Source: Nitrospirota bacterium
Lineage (GTDB): Bacteria; Nitrospirota; Nitrospiria; Nitrospirales; NS-4
Assembly: GCA_005877815.1 (NCBI GenBank)
Contig: VBOG01000092.1
Location: 1 to 37,795, forward strand
Length of the DNA stretch: 37,795 nucleotides
Direction: 5' to 3'
This document shows, piece by piece, positions 15,438-23,570 of this stretch; within the stretch, counting starts at the first letter, position 1; each line of letters begins with the position of its first letter. The translations under genes were made by a program, and so were the position numbers. The notes below the pieces were generated by a model. The model was not told the origin of the DNA, made no database searches, and worked only from the letters and a program-made list of their open reading frames with translations.

Positions 15438-16601
15438 ATGGCACTCTCTTTTCTGACTTCTCTTCGACCCTGGTGGATTGCCGTGGCCCTCGCGGGCACG
15501 CTCGTGGCATGCGGTGGAGATCTTTCACCGAAAACCCCTCCCGCCACCCTTCCCTCTGCTCCTCGAATCACGCCGACGCCGGCGTGGTCTCTGTGCGATC
15601 GGCGGGAAAACACGCTGATGCACGAGACCGGGCACAGGACCGAACGGTCGTCATGGGGAATGGGTGAAGAAATCACCGTGTACCGTCCGACAGCGGGACG
15701 GGACAGCGAATATCACCTGTTTTTCGACGATCGCGGCATTATCGTCGGCTATATCGGCGTCATTTATGAGGGCGTGGACGTCGCCTCGCAGCAATCGTAC
15801 CGGGCCTGGATGGCCAAGCAAATCGCGACTGAATTTATTTTGACGCCCGCTGTCGCGGCACGTTCTCCCGGCGCGCGCTCCGGACGTCTGTACGCAGACC
15901 AAGGAGAGCGCATCAGCGGCCGGGCCATCGTCATTCCCCGTGGGGAACGGCAGTTGCTCCATGTGGATGCGAATATGCTGACGGCCTACGCTCCCTTACT
16001 CTCACCGTATAAGCCGGAATACCTGATCCTGATTCTTCTGCCGGCTGGTGCGGTGCCTCCCATGCTGTATGGTCCCTATGATAGTGAAAGTCGAGACTAC
16101 ATCGCGCGTCAACAGTTTGCGAAGGGCGAGGTTGCGCATTTTGCGCTGTGCGGGGACGCTCAGGTCGACGTGGCGATCGAGGCCTATAAGCGCGCCATTG
16201 ATATCGGGCTGAGCGAAACGTTGTACCAGGCCGAAGCCTATCACCGACTGGGGCTTGCCTACCGTGACAAGGGACTGCTGCCCGAGGCGAAGACCGCCAT
16301 TGAAACCTCCCTCAAAATCAGGCCCGCGATTCCGGAAGTGGTGAACCACCTCGGCAAAATATATGGGATGGCAGGGGACAATGCGAAAGCCGTGGAGCTT
16401 TTTCACAAAGCCATCGGCCTGAAACCGAATTATGCGCTGGCCCACTTCAATCTGGCAGAGGCCATCGAAGCCGTCCAGCCGCGGCGCGCGCTCACGGCGT
16501 ATGAGAATTACCTGGCCTTTGTAGAGCTCACGCCGGGCGAGCGCGAGCGCATCGCCAAAGCAAAGGATCGCGTGCAGGCGTTGCGGAAATCTGAAAAGTA
16601 G
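15438..16601 (+). CDS. TPR-containing lipoprotein
   Basis: 387 residues from ATG 15438. Signal with lipobox LVAC (residues 21-24) after a hydrophobic core (WWIAVALAGTL). The middle region (about 40-240) is of unknown fold. The C-terminal part holds tetratricopeptide repeats: VAIEAYKRAIDIGLSETLYQ, AEAYHRLGLAYRDKGLLPEA, PEVVNHLGKIYGMAGDNAKA and ALAHFNLAEAIEAVQPRRAL, a protein-interaction scaffold. Probably anchored to the periplasmic face of a membrane. A terminator hairpin sits immediately upstream and no Shine-Dalgarno is seen, so how this gene is expressed is unclear. Ends 12 bases before the convergent DksA/TraR-type gene. Confidence 0.8.
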   Translation: MALSFLTSLRPWWIAVALAGTLVACGGDLSPKTPPATLPSAPRITPTPAWSLCDRRENTLMHETGHRTERSSWGMGEEITVYRPTAGRDSEYHLFFDDRGIIVGYIGVIYEGVDVASQQSYRAWMAKQIATEFILTPAVAARSPGARSGRLYADQGERISGRAIVIPRGERQLLHVDANMLTAYAPLLSPYKPEYLILILLPAGAVPPMLYGPYDSESRDYIARQQFAKGEVAHFALCGDAQVDVAIEAYKRAIDIGLSETLYQAEAYHRLGLAYRDKGLLPEAKTAIETSLKIRPAIPEVVNHLGKIYGMAGDNAKAVELFHKAIGLKPNYALAHFNLAEAIEAVQPRRALTAYENYLAFVELTPGERERIAKAKDRVQALRKSEK

Positions 16602-16613
16602 GATGAGGACGGA

Positions 16614-17066
16614 CTAGCGGGCGCGGATGCTCTCGTCGTTTTCCTGCCTGGTCTTACATTCGATGCAGAGATCGGTGACAGGACGGGCCTGCAAACGCGG
16701 CAAGGGAATCTCGTTCCCGCAGCTGCGACAAATTCCAAATACCCCCTTGTCGATGCGTTCCACCGCTTCGTCGATCTTCTGCAGCAATCTCTGCTCGCGC
16801 TCTTTCAGCCGCAGAATGAAATTCCGCTCGACCTCGGCCTGGGCCTGGTCGGTGACATCGGAACTGGTCGCGCCGTCCGGATCCTTGGTGAGGATGACGC
16901 CGGCTTCTTTGAGAAGCGCCATACGCTGGCGCCTGAGTCCTTCGCGGATCGCCCCGTATTTACCGGCCGGTTTCTTAACCTTGGAAACGGGCTTGGAGAT
17001 AGGCCTTCGGCGGGTGGACGCTGGAGGAGGGGCTTTTTTCTTTATCGCTTTCTGTTTCGCCTTCAT
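16614..17066 (-). CDS. DksA/TraR-family zinc-finger protein
   Basis: 150 residues. Basic Lys/Pro-rich N-terminal tail (1-36), a helical coiled-coil region (40-105) and a C4 zinc finger C113xxC116-17-C134xxC137. The finger with the preceding IDEAVERIDKGVFGIC is the DksA/TraR hallmark; such proteins bind RNA polymerase in its secondary channel and modulate initiation. The coiled-coil tip does not show the DxxDxA motif of canonical DksA clearly (DVTDQAQAE at 70-78 is a candidate), so it may be a paralogue. Last gene of the ffs-dnaX-ybaB-recR run, 23 bases after recR. Confidence 0.88.
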   Translation of the reverse strand: MKAKQKAIKKKAPPPASTRRRPISKPVSKVKKPAGKYGAIREGLRRQRMALLKEAGVILTKDPDGATSSDVTDQAQAEVERNFILRLKEREQRLLQKIDEAVERIDKGVFGICRSCGNEIPLPRLQARPVTDLCIECKTRQENDESIRAR

Positions 17067-17089
17067 GCGCCTATCACTCCTGTCGCTGA

Positions 17090-17689
17090 TCAGGCTATTT
17101 CCCGACGGCCGTCGAGCGACTTCAGCAGCGTCACCTCATCGGCATATTCCAGGTCCATCCCGACCGGCACGCCCAACGCAATCCGGCTGATGCGTATGCC
17201 AAGCGGGGCGATCAAACGCGAGAGATAGATCGCCGTCGCTTCTCCTTCAATGGTCGGAGAAGTGGCCACGATGACCTCCTCAACGGCGCTCCCCGCAACT
17301 CGATCGACGAGGTCCTGGGCTTTGATGTCCGCCGGGCCGACCCCGTCCAGAGGCGAAAGCGCGCCTGCCAGGACGTGATACAGCCCTTTATAGCCGCCAG
17401 TCGCCTCAATCGCATGCAATGTCGGGACTTCCTCCACCACTACGACCCTTGTCTGATCGCGTTTCGGGTCCTGACAGATCCCGCAGAGATCGCCTTCCGC
17501 GATGTTTCGGCACTGCCGGCACAGGCCGAGACGTTCCTTGACCGCTCGAATCGCGTCCGCCAACCGCGTCGCGTCCTCGTCGGGCTGCTTCAAGATGTGG
17601 AAGGCCAAACGCTGAGCGGTCTTCCGGCCAATGCCGGGTAATTTCGTGAGCTCACCAACCAACGCGGCCAAAATACCCTTGTGATCCAT
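17090..17689 (-). CDS. recR: Recombination mediator RecR
   Basis: 199 residues, standard length. N-terminal helix-hairpin-helix (LTKLPGIGRKTAQRLAFHIL, 13-32), C4 zinc finger (CRQC ... CGIC), Toprim domain (RVVVVEEVPTLHAIEATG) and the C-terminal region with ATSPTIEGEATAIYL. With RecF/RecO it loads RecA at gapped DNA. Lies six bases downstream of ybaB, the classical dnaX-ybaB-recR order. Confidence 0.97.
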   Translation of the reverse strand: MDHKGILAALVGELTKLPGIGRKTAQRLAFHILKQPDEDATRLADAIRAVKERLGLCRQCRNIAEGDLCGICQDPKRDQTRVVVVEEVPTLHAIEATGGYKGLYHVLAGALSPLDGVGPADIKAQDLVDRVAGSAVEEVIVATSPTIEGEATAIYLSRLIAPLGIRISRIALGVPVGMDLEYADEVTLLKSLDGRREIA

Positions 17690-17695
17690 TGCGTA

Positions 17696-18031
17696 TTAGA
17701 AAAGGCCCGGGATTTGAAAGCCTCCCGTGGCCCCCTTCATCTCCTCCGCCACCATCTCCCTCGCCTTCCGCAATGCCTCGTTCGCAGCCGCAACAACGAG
17801 GTCCTGCAACATGTCAAGGTCATCGCCTTGAAGCACCTCACGGTCGATCTTGATGGAGACCAGTTCCATCGCACCGTTTGCCACGGCGGTGACGATGCCG
17901 CCCCCCGAGGACGCCTGGACGGTCTTCGTGGCGACTTCGGCTTGAATCTTCGCCATGCGATCTTGCATGGCCTGCGCCTGCTTCATGATATTTCCGAGAT
18001 TCCCGATGCCTCCGAAAGGATTTTTAGACAT
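17696..18031 (-). CDS. ybaB: YbaB/EbfC nucleoid-associated protein
   Basis: 111 residues. N-terminal Gly/Asn-rich start, then a helix IMKQAQAMQDRMAKIQAEV, strands with VQASSGGGIVTAVANG and VSIKIDREVL, and a C-terminal helix NEALRKAREMVAEEM, matching YbaB/EbfC. The family forms a tweezer-shaped DNA-binding dimer. Sits between dnaX and recR with gaps of 15 and 6 bases. Confidence 0.96.
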   Translation of the reverse strand: MSKNPFGGIGNLGNIMKQAQAMQDRMAKIQAEVATKTVQASSGGGIVTAVANGAMELVSIKIDREVLQGDDLDMLQDLVVAAANEALRKAREMVAEEMKGATGGFQIPGLF

Positions 18032-18046
18032 GAGCGTATGCCTTTC

Positions 18047-19720
18047 TCAATCCGGCTTACTGTCTTGAGGAACCGCCGGCCTGCGTCGAACCTCCTTGAT
18101 TTCACCTGTGAAGACTGCGAGCGCCTCTTTCACAAGAGGATTCGCCAGGGCTTCTTCCCGAAGACGGTGATCCGTCGCCGCATCGCGCGCGCTCTGGATC
18201 TCAGACACTGTCTTGGCGCTCCCCGCGCCGTCCAGCCTCACGAATTTCACTCGAAGAACCCGGCCGGATACGGCATTGCACGCATCCCCAATATGCTTCT
18301 GGTACTCCTCCTTCAACATCATCATGGTCGAAGAAGGACAACCGACGGTCACCATATCCCCTTCGATACGGATCATCGCGCTGTTTTCAAGAAAAGCACC
18401 GATGTTCGGCCGGTCGGCATTGACTCGTGACACGACCGCCTCCCAATCAAGACTAATCGGCTCCCCGGGAACGTTCGCCGACGCTGACTGGAGAGTGTGA
18501 GGGGGTAAAGTTGCCGGCTTCATGGAAGGGGAACCCGAAACATGGCGGACTTCGGTGGCCCCCGTGGGTTTCACAGGTGGCGTGGGCCGATGCTGCGGAA
18601 AAACTTCTACGCGGGTGCCCGATGACTGATCCTTCCCCAATCGGCTCGCCTTGACGACCGCCATCTCCACCACAAACCACGGATGCACGCTCGTCCGGAT
18701 TCCTTCCTCGGCTTGAAGAAAGATCTTGGACAGATCCTGAATCTGCTCAAGGCCGAGACGCGCGGCATCGGCCTTAATTTCGGCCTGCTCCTCCGGGGCG
18801 AGTTCGATCAAGTCGTCTCCATCCGGGACGATCTTCGCGACCAGCATATTCCTCGCATATTCCACCAATTCGCCACAAAACTGCCGCAGGTCGCTGCCAC
18901 GATCCTGCACCTCGGCGAGCGCTCGCAATGCCCGCGCGGCATCTTGATCCCAGACCGCCCGAAGCACGGCATGCAGCAATTCGCCGGGGACGGAACCGAG
19001 CAACGCCAACAATTGATCGCTCGTCACTTTCTTTCCGCCGAAGGCGACCGCTTGATCCAGAAGGCTCAGCGCATCCCGCATGCTGCCATCCGACGCCCGC
19101 GCGAGCGCGCTCAGGCTGCGCTCATCAATAGTGATCCCCTCGGCCTTTGCCACCCGCTGCAGTTGGTCCATCACTTCACGCCGCGAGATCCGGCGGAAGG
19201 TGAAGTGCTGGCACCGGGACAGAATCGTCTGGGGAATCTTGTGTGATTCGGTCGTGGCGAAAATAAACACGACGTGGCTCGGCGGTTCTTCCAGGGTTTT
19301 GAGCAATGCATTGAACGCGGCGGAGGACAGCATGTGCACTTCATCAATGATATAGACCCGATAGTGGTCCCGCGCGGGCGATGTCTTCACGGTTTCCCGC
19401 ATCTCGCGGATGTCATCCACGCTGTTACTGGACGCCCCGTCAATCTCCATGACATCGAAGGAGCCGCCCCGGCCGATCTCCACGCAACTGGGGCACTTCA
19501 GACAGGGCGTCGCTGTCGGCCCCTGCTCGCAGTTCAGCGCCTTCGCGAGGATACGGGCCATGGTGGTTTTCCCGATGCCGCGCATTCCGGAGAACAGATA
19601 GGCGTGCGCGGGACGGCCGGAGGACAACGCGTTGGTCAATGTGCGGACGACGTGAGGCTGACCGCTCACTTCGGCAAACGACATCGGGCGGTGCTTACGG
19701 GCTGAGACTTGGTATTCCAT
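18047..19720 (-). CDS. dnaX: DNA polymerase III subunit tau/gamma
   Basis: 557 residues from ATG 19720 (MEYQVSARKHRP matches the family start; a TTG at 19738 would add six residues). Clamp-loader AAA+ ATPase: Walker A GMRGIGKT (45-52), zinc-binding cysteines in CEQGPTATPCLKCPSC, Walker B IIDEVHML, sensor-1 FIFATTESHKIP and the SRC motif (LSRCQHF). Followed by the lid and domain III, then a Pro-rich linker and a C-terminal domain resembling the tau tail. No slippery A-run that would make a short gamma form was noticed. The SRP RNA gene lies directly upstream. Confidence 0.96.
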   Translation of the reverse strand: MEYQVSARKHRPMSFAEVSGQPHVVRTLTNALSSGRPAHAYLFSGMRGIGKTTMARILAKALNCEQGPTATPCLKCPSCVEIGRGGSFDVMEIDGASSNSVDDIREMRETVKTSPARDHYRVYIIDEVHMLSSAAFNALLKTLEEPPSHVVFIFATTESHKIPQTILSRCQHFTFRRISRREVMDQLQRVAKAEGITIDERSLSALARASDGSMRDALSLLDQAVAFGGKKVTSDQLLALLGSVPGELLHAVLRAVWDQDAARALRALAEVQDRGSDLRQFCGELVEYARNMLVAKIVPDGDDLIELAPEEQAEIKADAARLGLEQIQDLSKIFLQAEEGIRTSVHPWFVVEMAVVKASRLGKDQSSGTRVEVFPQHRPTPPVKPTGATEVRHVSGSPSMKPATLPPHTLQSASANVPGEPISLDWEAVVSRVNADRPNIGAFLENSAMIRIEGDMVTVGCPSSTMMMLKEEYQKHIGDACNAVSGRVLRVKFVRLDGAGSAKTVSEIQSARDAATDHRLREEALANPLVKEALAVFTGEIKEVRRRPAVPQDSKPD

Positions 19721-19782
19721 AACCTCGTGATCCGTCAAACGTTATTTATTGATCAGATATGGACTTCTGCCCGATTAAAACC

Positions 19783-19883
19783 GGGGCCAGGTGATCCTGC
19801 GGCACACAGAAGGGCCTCCTTACCGTTGCTTCCTTCCGGACCTGGCGGGGTTCAAAGGTTTCTGTTGCACAGGGCCCGGCCCC
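19783..19883 (-). ncRNA. ffs: Signal recognition particle RNA (4.5S type)
   Basis: On the minus strand the conserved apical domain reads AGGTCCGGAAGGAAGCAACG, followed by GTAAGGAGGCCC, the signature of bacterial small SRP RNA that binds Ffh. The ends pair: GGGGCCGGG at 19883-19875 with CCTGGCCCC at 19791-19783. Length about 101 bases; ends approximate. A run of T on the minus strand right after the 3' side acts as terminator. Located upstream of dnaX, a common arrangement. Confidence 0.95.
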
Positions 19884-20256
19884 TTTAGTTAGCCTCAATC
19901 ACGGCAAAAATCGTATCAGGGAAAAATCGCGACTCCTGGCCGAGCAATAGCACCCTCTTCCATAAAAAAACACTAGCCGTTTAGCATAGCACGAACACTC
20001 TAAAATCTGCTCGTTCCATAGAACAGGAACTCACAAGGAACGCTTGGGTACGCGAGGGCCAACAGAAGGCCAGAATTATAGAATGGCCTATGTCGCTTAG
20101 GAGCATAGCGTGGACACGCGCGGTCGCGCGTTGAGGCACTCTAAAGGACCAGAATTCAGAAATCAAGAGCGCAACGTCCCCCTAGCCGCACGAAAAACCG
20201 ACGCAGCGGCCTTGTGTGCGGGCATGATCGGATACCGGACTGCAGATGATGGAAAG
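19884..20256. other. Intergenic gap without a recognised gene
   Basis: About 370 bases between the SRP RNA and the hydrolase gene. A 61-codon minus-strand frame at 19981-20166 has no Shine-Dalgarno and no recognisable composition. A CGCGCG-GT-CGCGCG hairpin lies near 20118-20131. The promoter of the SRP RNA and dnaX should lie at the left side. No tRNA fold was found. Confidence 0.5.
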
Positions 20257-21189
20257 TTAAGGGGTGGCGTCGTCCTGAATAAAACTCAGATAGCGCGAGA
20301 CGGCGGCCGGGTGGCTCCGGAGTTCATCATGCGTGAACCCCGGGAACGTCCGGTTGTCCACGCCGCGGAGCGCGGGACTGTCCTGATCACGGACGGGCAT
20401 CGCAAACAGCCAGCGTAAATAGAACGGATCCGTGCCGGTCCCGTCGTAAATCGTCATGACTTTCGCGGGGCTCATCGCTTCGCGTTCGCCCTGCGGTCCG
20501 TTCAAGCTTCGCAGCCACGCCGACCCCGGTGCGATCTCATCGCATCCGCTGAACTGCCGCCATCCGATCACCCAAATAAGCCAGGCACGCCGGCACACGG
20601 TGGTTCCATGGTTGGGGCCGGCGATCGCCGCGATATGGACGACCCTTCCCGCGAGCTCGGGATGCTCCACCAGCGTCTTCCGAACGACCACCACGCCTAG
20701 CGAGTGCGCAACGATGTCGAGCTTTTCCGCGCCGGTGTAGGCCGAAACGGCCTCGAGAAACGCGGCGAGATCTGGCACATTGATTTGCGCCGCGGTGCGG
20801 CATCGCGCCTGTGCCGGCAGAAACTTGCTGGATTTGCCGTTATAGGAGAGCGCCCAAAGTTCCTGCGCCGAATACCCGGCCTCGACGAAACGCTGCTTCA
20901 CACTCATACCGTGTTCATCCCAATCGCCCGCGTCGCGTGTATTGCCATGCACAAACACGACGGGGCGCCGGCGCAACGAATGGCCTTTGGCGATCCCGCC
21001 CCACCCGCCGATGCTGTACTGCCATTCGTGGTCCGTTAGCACCGGAAAATCCTGCGGGAAGGCAACCTCTGCGGGAAGCGGGCGGCAATGTGCCACCTGA
21101 TGCATCGCCGCCGCATTCTCGAGACTTCCAAGCAGCACGACCATGAAGACAAGCAGCGTGCATGCTCGCAAAAGAACCACGTTAGACAA
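20257..21189 (-). CDS. Exported alpha/beta-hydrolase, lipase-like
   Basis: 310 residues. Signal peptide 1-28 (VVLLRACTLLVFMVVLLGSL, then NAAA). Oxyanion-hole segment PVVFVHGNTRDAGDW (76-90), nucleophile elbow A161-H-S163-L-G165, where alanine replaces the usual first glycine as in Bacillus family I.4 lipases (AHSMG), and IAGPNHGTT after it. A catalytic aspartate in IYDGTGTDPF and a histidine in GFTHDELRSH are plausible. Several cysteines (35, 130, 199, 218) could form disulfides in the periplasm. Probably a secreted lipase or esterase; since it lies next to a PHA region a depolymerase role is conceivable but unsupported. Divergent from the gene at 21311. Confidence 0.85.
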   Translation of the reverse strand: MSNVVLLRACTLLVFMVVLLGSLENAAAMHQVAHCRPLPAEVAFPQDFPVLTDHEWQYSIGGWGGIAKGHSLRRRPVVFVHGNTRDAGDWDEHGMSVKQRFVEAGYSAQELWALSYNGKSSKFLPAQARCRTAAQINVPDLAAFLEAVSAYTGAEKLDIVAHSLGVVVVRKTLVEHPELAGRVVHIAAIAGPNHGTTVCRRAWLIWVIGWRQFSGCDEIAPGSAWLRSLNGPQGEREAMSPAKVMTIYDGTGTDPFYLRWLFAMPVRDQDSPALRGVDNRTFPGFTHDELRSHPAAVSRYLSFIQDDATP

Positions 21190-21244
21190 TCTTTAAACCG
21201 TACAAACCCATACCGAACACGGTAAATTTTTTCGGAACAAAATA

Positions 21245-21273
21245 TTTACTCGGTGTAAATCCAATGCTATATT
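21245..21273 (+). promoter_or_regulatory. Candidate promoter for the gene at 21311
   Basis: TTTACT (21245-21250), 17-base spacer, TATATT (21268-21273), in a locally AT-rich gap between divergent genes. Confidence 0.5.
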
Positions 21274-21310
21274 ACCCGAAAGTATTGCGTAGAATTATCT
21301 GAGGTCAAGT

Positions 21311-21790
21311 ATGAGCCTCCCCGATCCCGCAATGAATCTCCTCAATGCGGAATATAATGCGCTGCTCACCCCCCAGGCGCGCACCCGCTTCCTCTCAAGC
21401 TATACCGGCATGGCAGCCGACCGCGTGGAACGTATCGACCAGAGCGGGTCCCCGTGGCCAGGCACGCTCGAACGGGAAACGCGCGAAGCGGAAGCGCTGG
21501 GTATCGAACTTTCCCGGTATCTCGCCGGCCTCGCCGAGATAATGGAATGGGATGCCGTCCAACTGGAGCAGCGCACCGCATCCATCGCCGCGGCTCTTGA
21601 CCGAGGCGACCCGCCGGAGTCCAGCCCGGAGTTTAACGCGATGCGCGAGCGCATCCTGCACGTCGCCCAGTCCACCGGCGAGGACCTCGTGCATATTGCC
21701 GCCCTCCATGGTGCCGTCCTCGCCTACCATCACGTCCTGTTCGGCTTGGTGAACAGGGCCGCCCTGCTCAGAAAACAACGCCCAGGTTGA
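21311..21790 (+). CDS. Helical protein of unknown function upstream of thiolase
   Basis: 159 residues, no signal or membrane segment, start supported by GAGGT at 21301-21305. Mostly helical with acidic/Arg pairs (ERETREAEALGIELSRYLAGLAEIM, WDAVQLEQRTASIAAALDRG) and a hydrophobic C-terminal helix (VHIAALHGAVLAYHHVLFGLVNRAALL). Not a recognised family. It is 94 bases upstream of a thiolase on the same strand and faces a PHA operon, so a role at the granule surface or in acyl-CoA metabolism is possible but is inference only. Confidence 0.7.
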   Translation: MSLPDPAMNLLNAEYNALLTPQARTRFLSSYTGMAADRVERIDQSGSPWPGTLERETREAEALGIELSRYLAGLAEIMEWDAVQLEQRTASIAAALDRGDPPESSPEFNAMRERILHVAQSTGEDLVHIAALHGAVLAYHHVLFGLVNRAALLRKQRPG

Positions 21791-21884
21791 GGCCAAGTCG
21801 TCCGCTGCATGGTCACGTCAATGTCCGTTTCCGCTCCGTGCATCAACAATCAAGACGGGCCGAGCGCCCGCCGGAGAAACACGC

Positions 21885-23072
21885 ATGAACACACAACAGG
21901 CTGCGGTTATTGTCAGCGCGGTGAGAACCCCCTTGGGAAGCTTCAATGGTGTCTTCGCCAATATGCCGGCCACGAAACTCGGGAGCATCGTGATTGCCGA
22001 CGCGCTCAAACGCGCCGGCATCTCGGGCGATCAGGTGGACGATGTCTATATGGGCTGCGTGTTGCCGGCAGGGCTTGGGCAGGCGCCGGCCCGGCAGGCC
22101 GCGATCGGCGCGGGGATCCCGCATTCCGTGGGCGCCACAACCGTGAACAAGGTGTGCGGCTCGAGCCTCATGACCGTCATGATGGCCGCCGATGCAATCG
22201 CGGTCGGCAGAGCACGCATTGTCGTCGCCGGCGGGATGGAGAATATGTCGCGGGCGCCGTACCTCTTGGAAAAGGCGCGGCAGGGCTATCGACTCGGGCA
22301 TGGTGAAGTGACCGATAGCTTGATCAAAGACGGATTGTGGGATGTGTACAACAATTTCCACATGGGGGACGGCGGGGAGCTCTGCGCGCAGAAGTTCAAC
22401 ATCACGCGAGCTGAAGCGGATGATTTCGCATTGGAGAGCTATCGCCGCGCGAAAGAGGCGATTGCATCCGGTGCCTTCAAGCGGGAGATCGCGCCCGTGG
22501 AGGTACCGCAGCGGAAAGGCGCGGCGGTGGTCGTCGTGGATGATGAAGAGCCGAACAAGGCGGAGTTGGGCAAGATGCGCACGCTCAAGCCGGCGTTCCA
22601 GGAGAAGGGCATCCTCACGGTCGGCAACTCACCCTCGTGCAATGACGGGGCGGCCGCCGTCGTGGTGATGGCCGAGGACCATGCCAAATCGCTCGGACTG
22701 CAGCCGCTCTGCCGCATCGTCGCGTCAGCGGGCGCCGCGCTCGCGCCGGAGTGGTTCACGATTGCGCCGATCGAAGCGATCAAGCGCGTCCTCAAAAAGA
22801 CGGGCCTGTCCATTGCCGATATCGACCTGTTCGAAATCAACGAGGCATTTTCCGCGGTGGCGGTCGGGATCTATCGGGATTTGGGGCTCGACCCGAAAAA
22901 AGTGAATGTGAACGGCGGAGCGGTGGCGCTCGGTCATCCGATCGGCGCAACTGGCGCGCGGATCCTGACGACGCTGCTCTATGCGCTCGAAGCCCGTGGT
23001 GGGCGGCGCGGGATCGCAAGCCTCTGCATCGGCGGCGGCGAAGCGCTCGCGATCATGATCGAACGATTCTAG
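21885..23072 (+). CDS. Acetyl-CoA C-acetyltransferase (thiolase)
   Basis: 395 residues. Condenses two acetyl-CoA to acetoacetyl-CoA. Thiolase marks: nucleophile Cys91 in NKVCGSSLM, VAGGMENMSRAPY, the NEAF motif (EINEAFSAV), the GHPIGATGAR motif near residue 350, and the second cysteine in SLCIGGGEAL. GGAG lies 10 bases before the ATG. It is a close paralogue of the thiolase at 26980-28182 but on the opposite strand; two thiolases flank the PHA synthase genes. Candidate PhaA, though either copy could do that job. Confidence 0.93.
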   Translation: MNTQQAAVIVSAVRTPLGSFNGVFANMPATKLGSIVIADALKRAGISGDQVDDVYMGCVLPAGLGQAPARQAAIGAGIPHSVGATTVNKVCGSSLMTVMMAADAIAVGRARIVVAGGMENMSRAPYLLEKARQGYRLGHGEVTDSLIKDGLWDVYNNFHMGDGGELCAQKFNITRAEADDFALESYRRAKEAIASGAFKREIAPVEVPQRKGAAVVVVDDEEPNKAELGKMRTLKPAFQEKGILTVGNSPSCNDGAAAVVVMAEDHAKSLGLQPLCRIVASAGAALAPEWFTIAPIEAIKRVLKKTGLSIADIDLFEINEAFSAVAVGIYRDLGLDPKKVNVNGGAVALGHPIGATGARILTTLLYALEARGGRRGIASLCIGGGEALAIMIERF

Positions 23073-23085
23073 GCAAGCCGTTCCA

Positions 23086-23113
23086 GAGAGGGGAGGTTAG
23101 TGCCTCCCCTCTC
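23086..23113. terminator. Bidirectional hairpin between convergent genes
   Basis: Perfect 11-base-pair stem GAGAGGGGAGG (23086-23096) with CCTCCCCTCTC (23103-23113), six-base loop, between the thiolase stop (23072) and the end of the small phasin-like gene (23126). No T-run follows on either strand, so termination may be weak or need a factor. Confidence 0.6.
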
Positions 23114-23125
23114 CTGCATGAACGC

Positions 23126-23398
23126 TTATTTCGGCCTGAACTGCTCTCCGGGCTGTCCGTGCGACCGGACGTCTCCCTGCGCGACCGGCTTGATGAAGCT
23201 ATCCATAAATGTGCGGTTCAAACCCATAAAGTAATTGAGCGTTAATGACGCCAACCGCTGGTTCGCCTCAAGCCACCGGTAGCTGGCTTGGATGCCGCCC
23301 TGGTACGCCTCTTCCCAGACGTTCGTCATGCCTTCAAAATTATGCCTGATCTCTTCGCCGGTTTTTTCCGCGGTCCGCTTGATGTCTTCTGCAGCCAT
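23126..23398 (-). CDS. Small phasin-like protein
   Basis: 90 residues from ATG 23398, chosen because AGGAGG lies seven bases upstream on the minus strand. Amphipathic helical protein: MAAEDIKRTAEKTGEEIRHN, NVWEEAYQGGIQASYRWLEAN, then LASLTLNYFMGLNRTFMDSF and a polar tail. The size, amphipathic helices and position after phaC fit a granule-coating phasin, but no named family match was made. The same frame stays open upstream to a GTG at 23569 immediately after the phaC stop, which would add a Lys/Pro/Gln-rich extension of 57 residues. Confidence 0.7.
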   Translation of the reverse strand: MAAEDIKRTAEKTGEEIRHNFEGMTNVWEEAYQGGIQASYRWLEANQRLASLTLNYFMGLNRTFMDSFIKPVAQGDVRSHGQPGEQFRPK

Positions 23399-23570
23399 GA
23401 TCGACCTCCTCGTTGGTTGTGCGGCTGGTTGTTGTTGGACTGATTGGATAGGACGATGCTGTGGGTTCTCAGAGAAATGCCGTGGCGGCGCCGGTGGGGG
23501 AGTCTTCCGCTCCGGGTGAGCCGCCCCTTTGGCGTGCGTCTTCTTCTTGTTGTGCTGCGTCACGATCACC

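Noticed and set aside
18047-19720. Programmed frameshift in dnaX making a gamma subunit
   Set aside because: No A-rich slippery run followed by a stem was noticed.
19981-20166. A 61-residue minus-strand ORF in the gap
   Set aside because: No Shine-Dalgarno, no family, ordinary for a chance frame.
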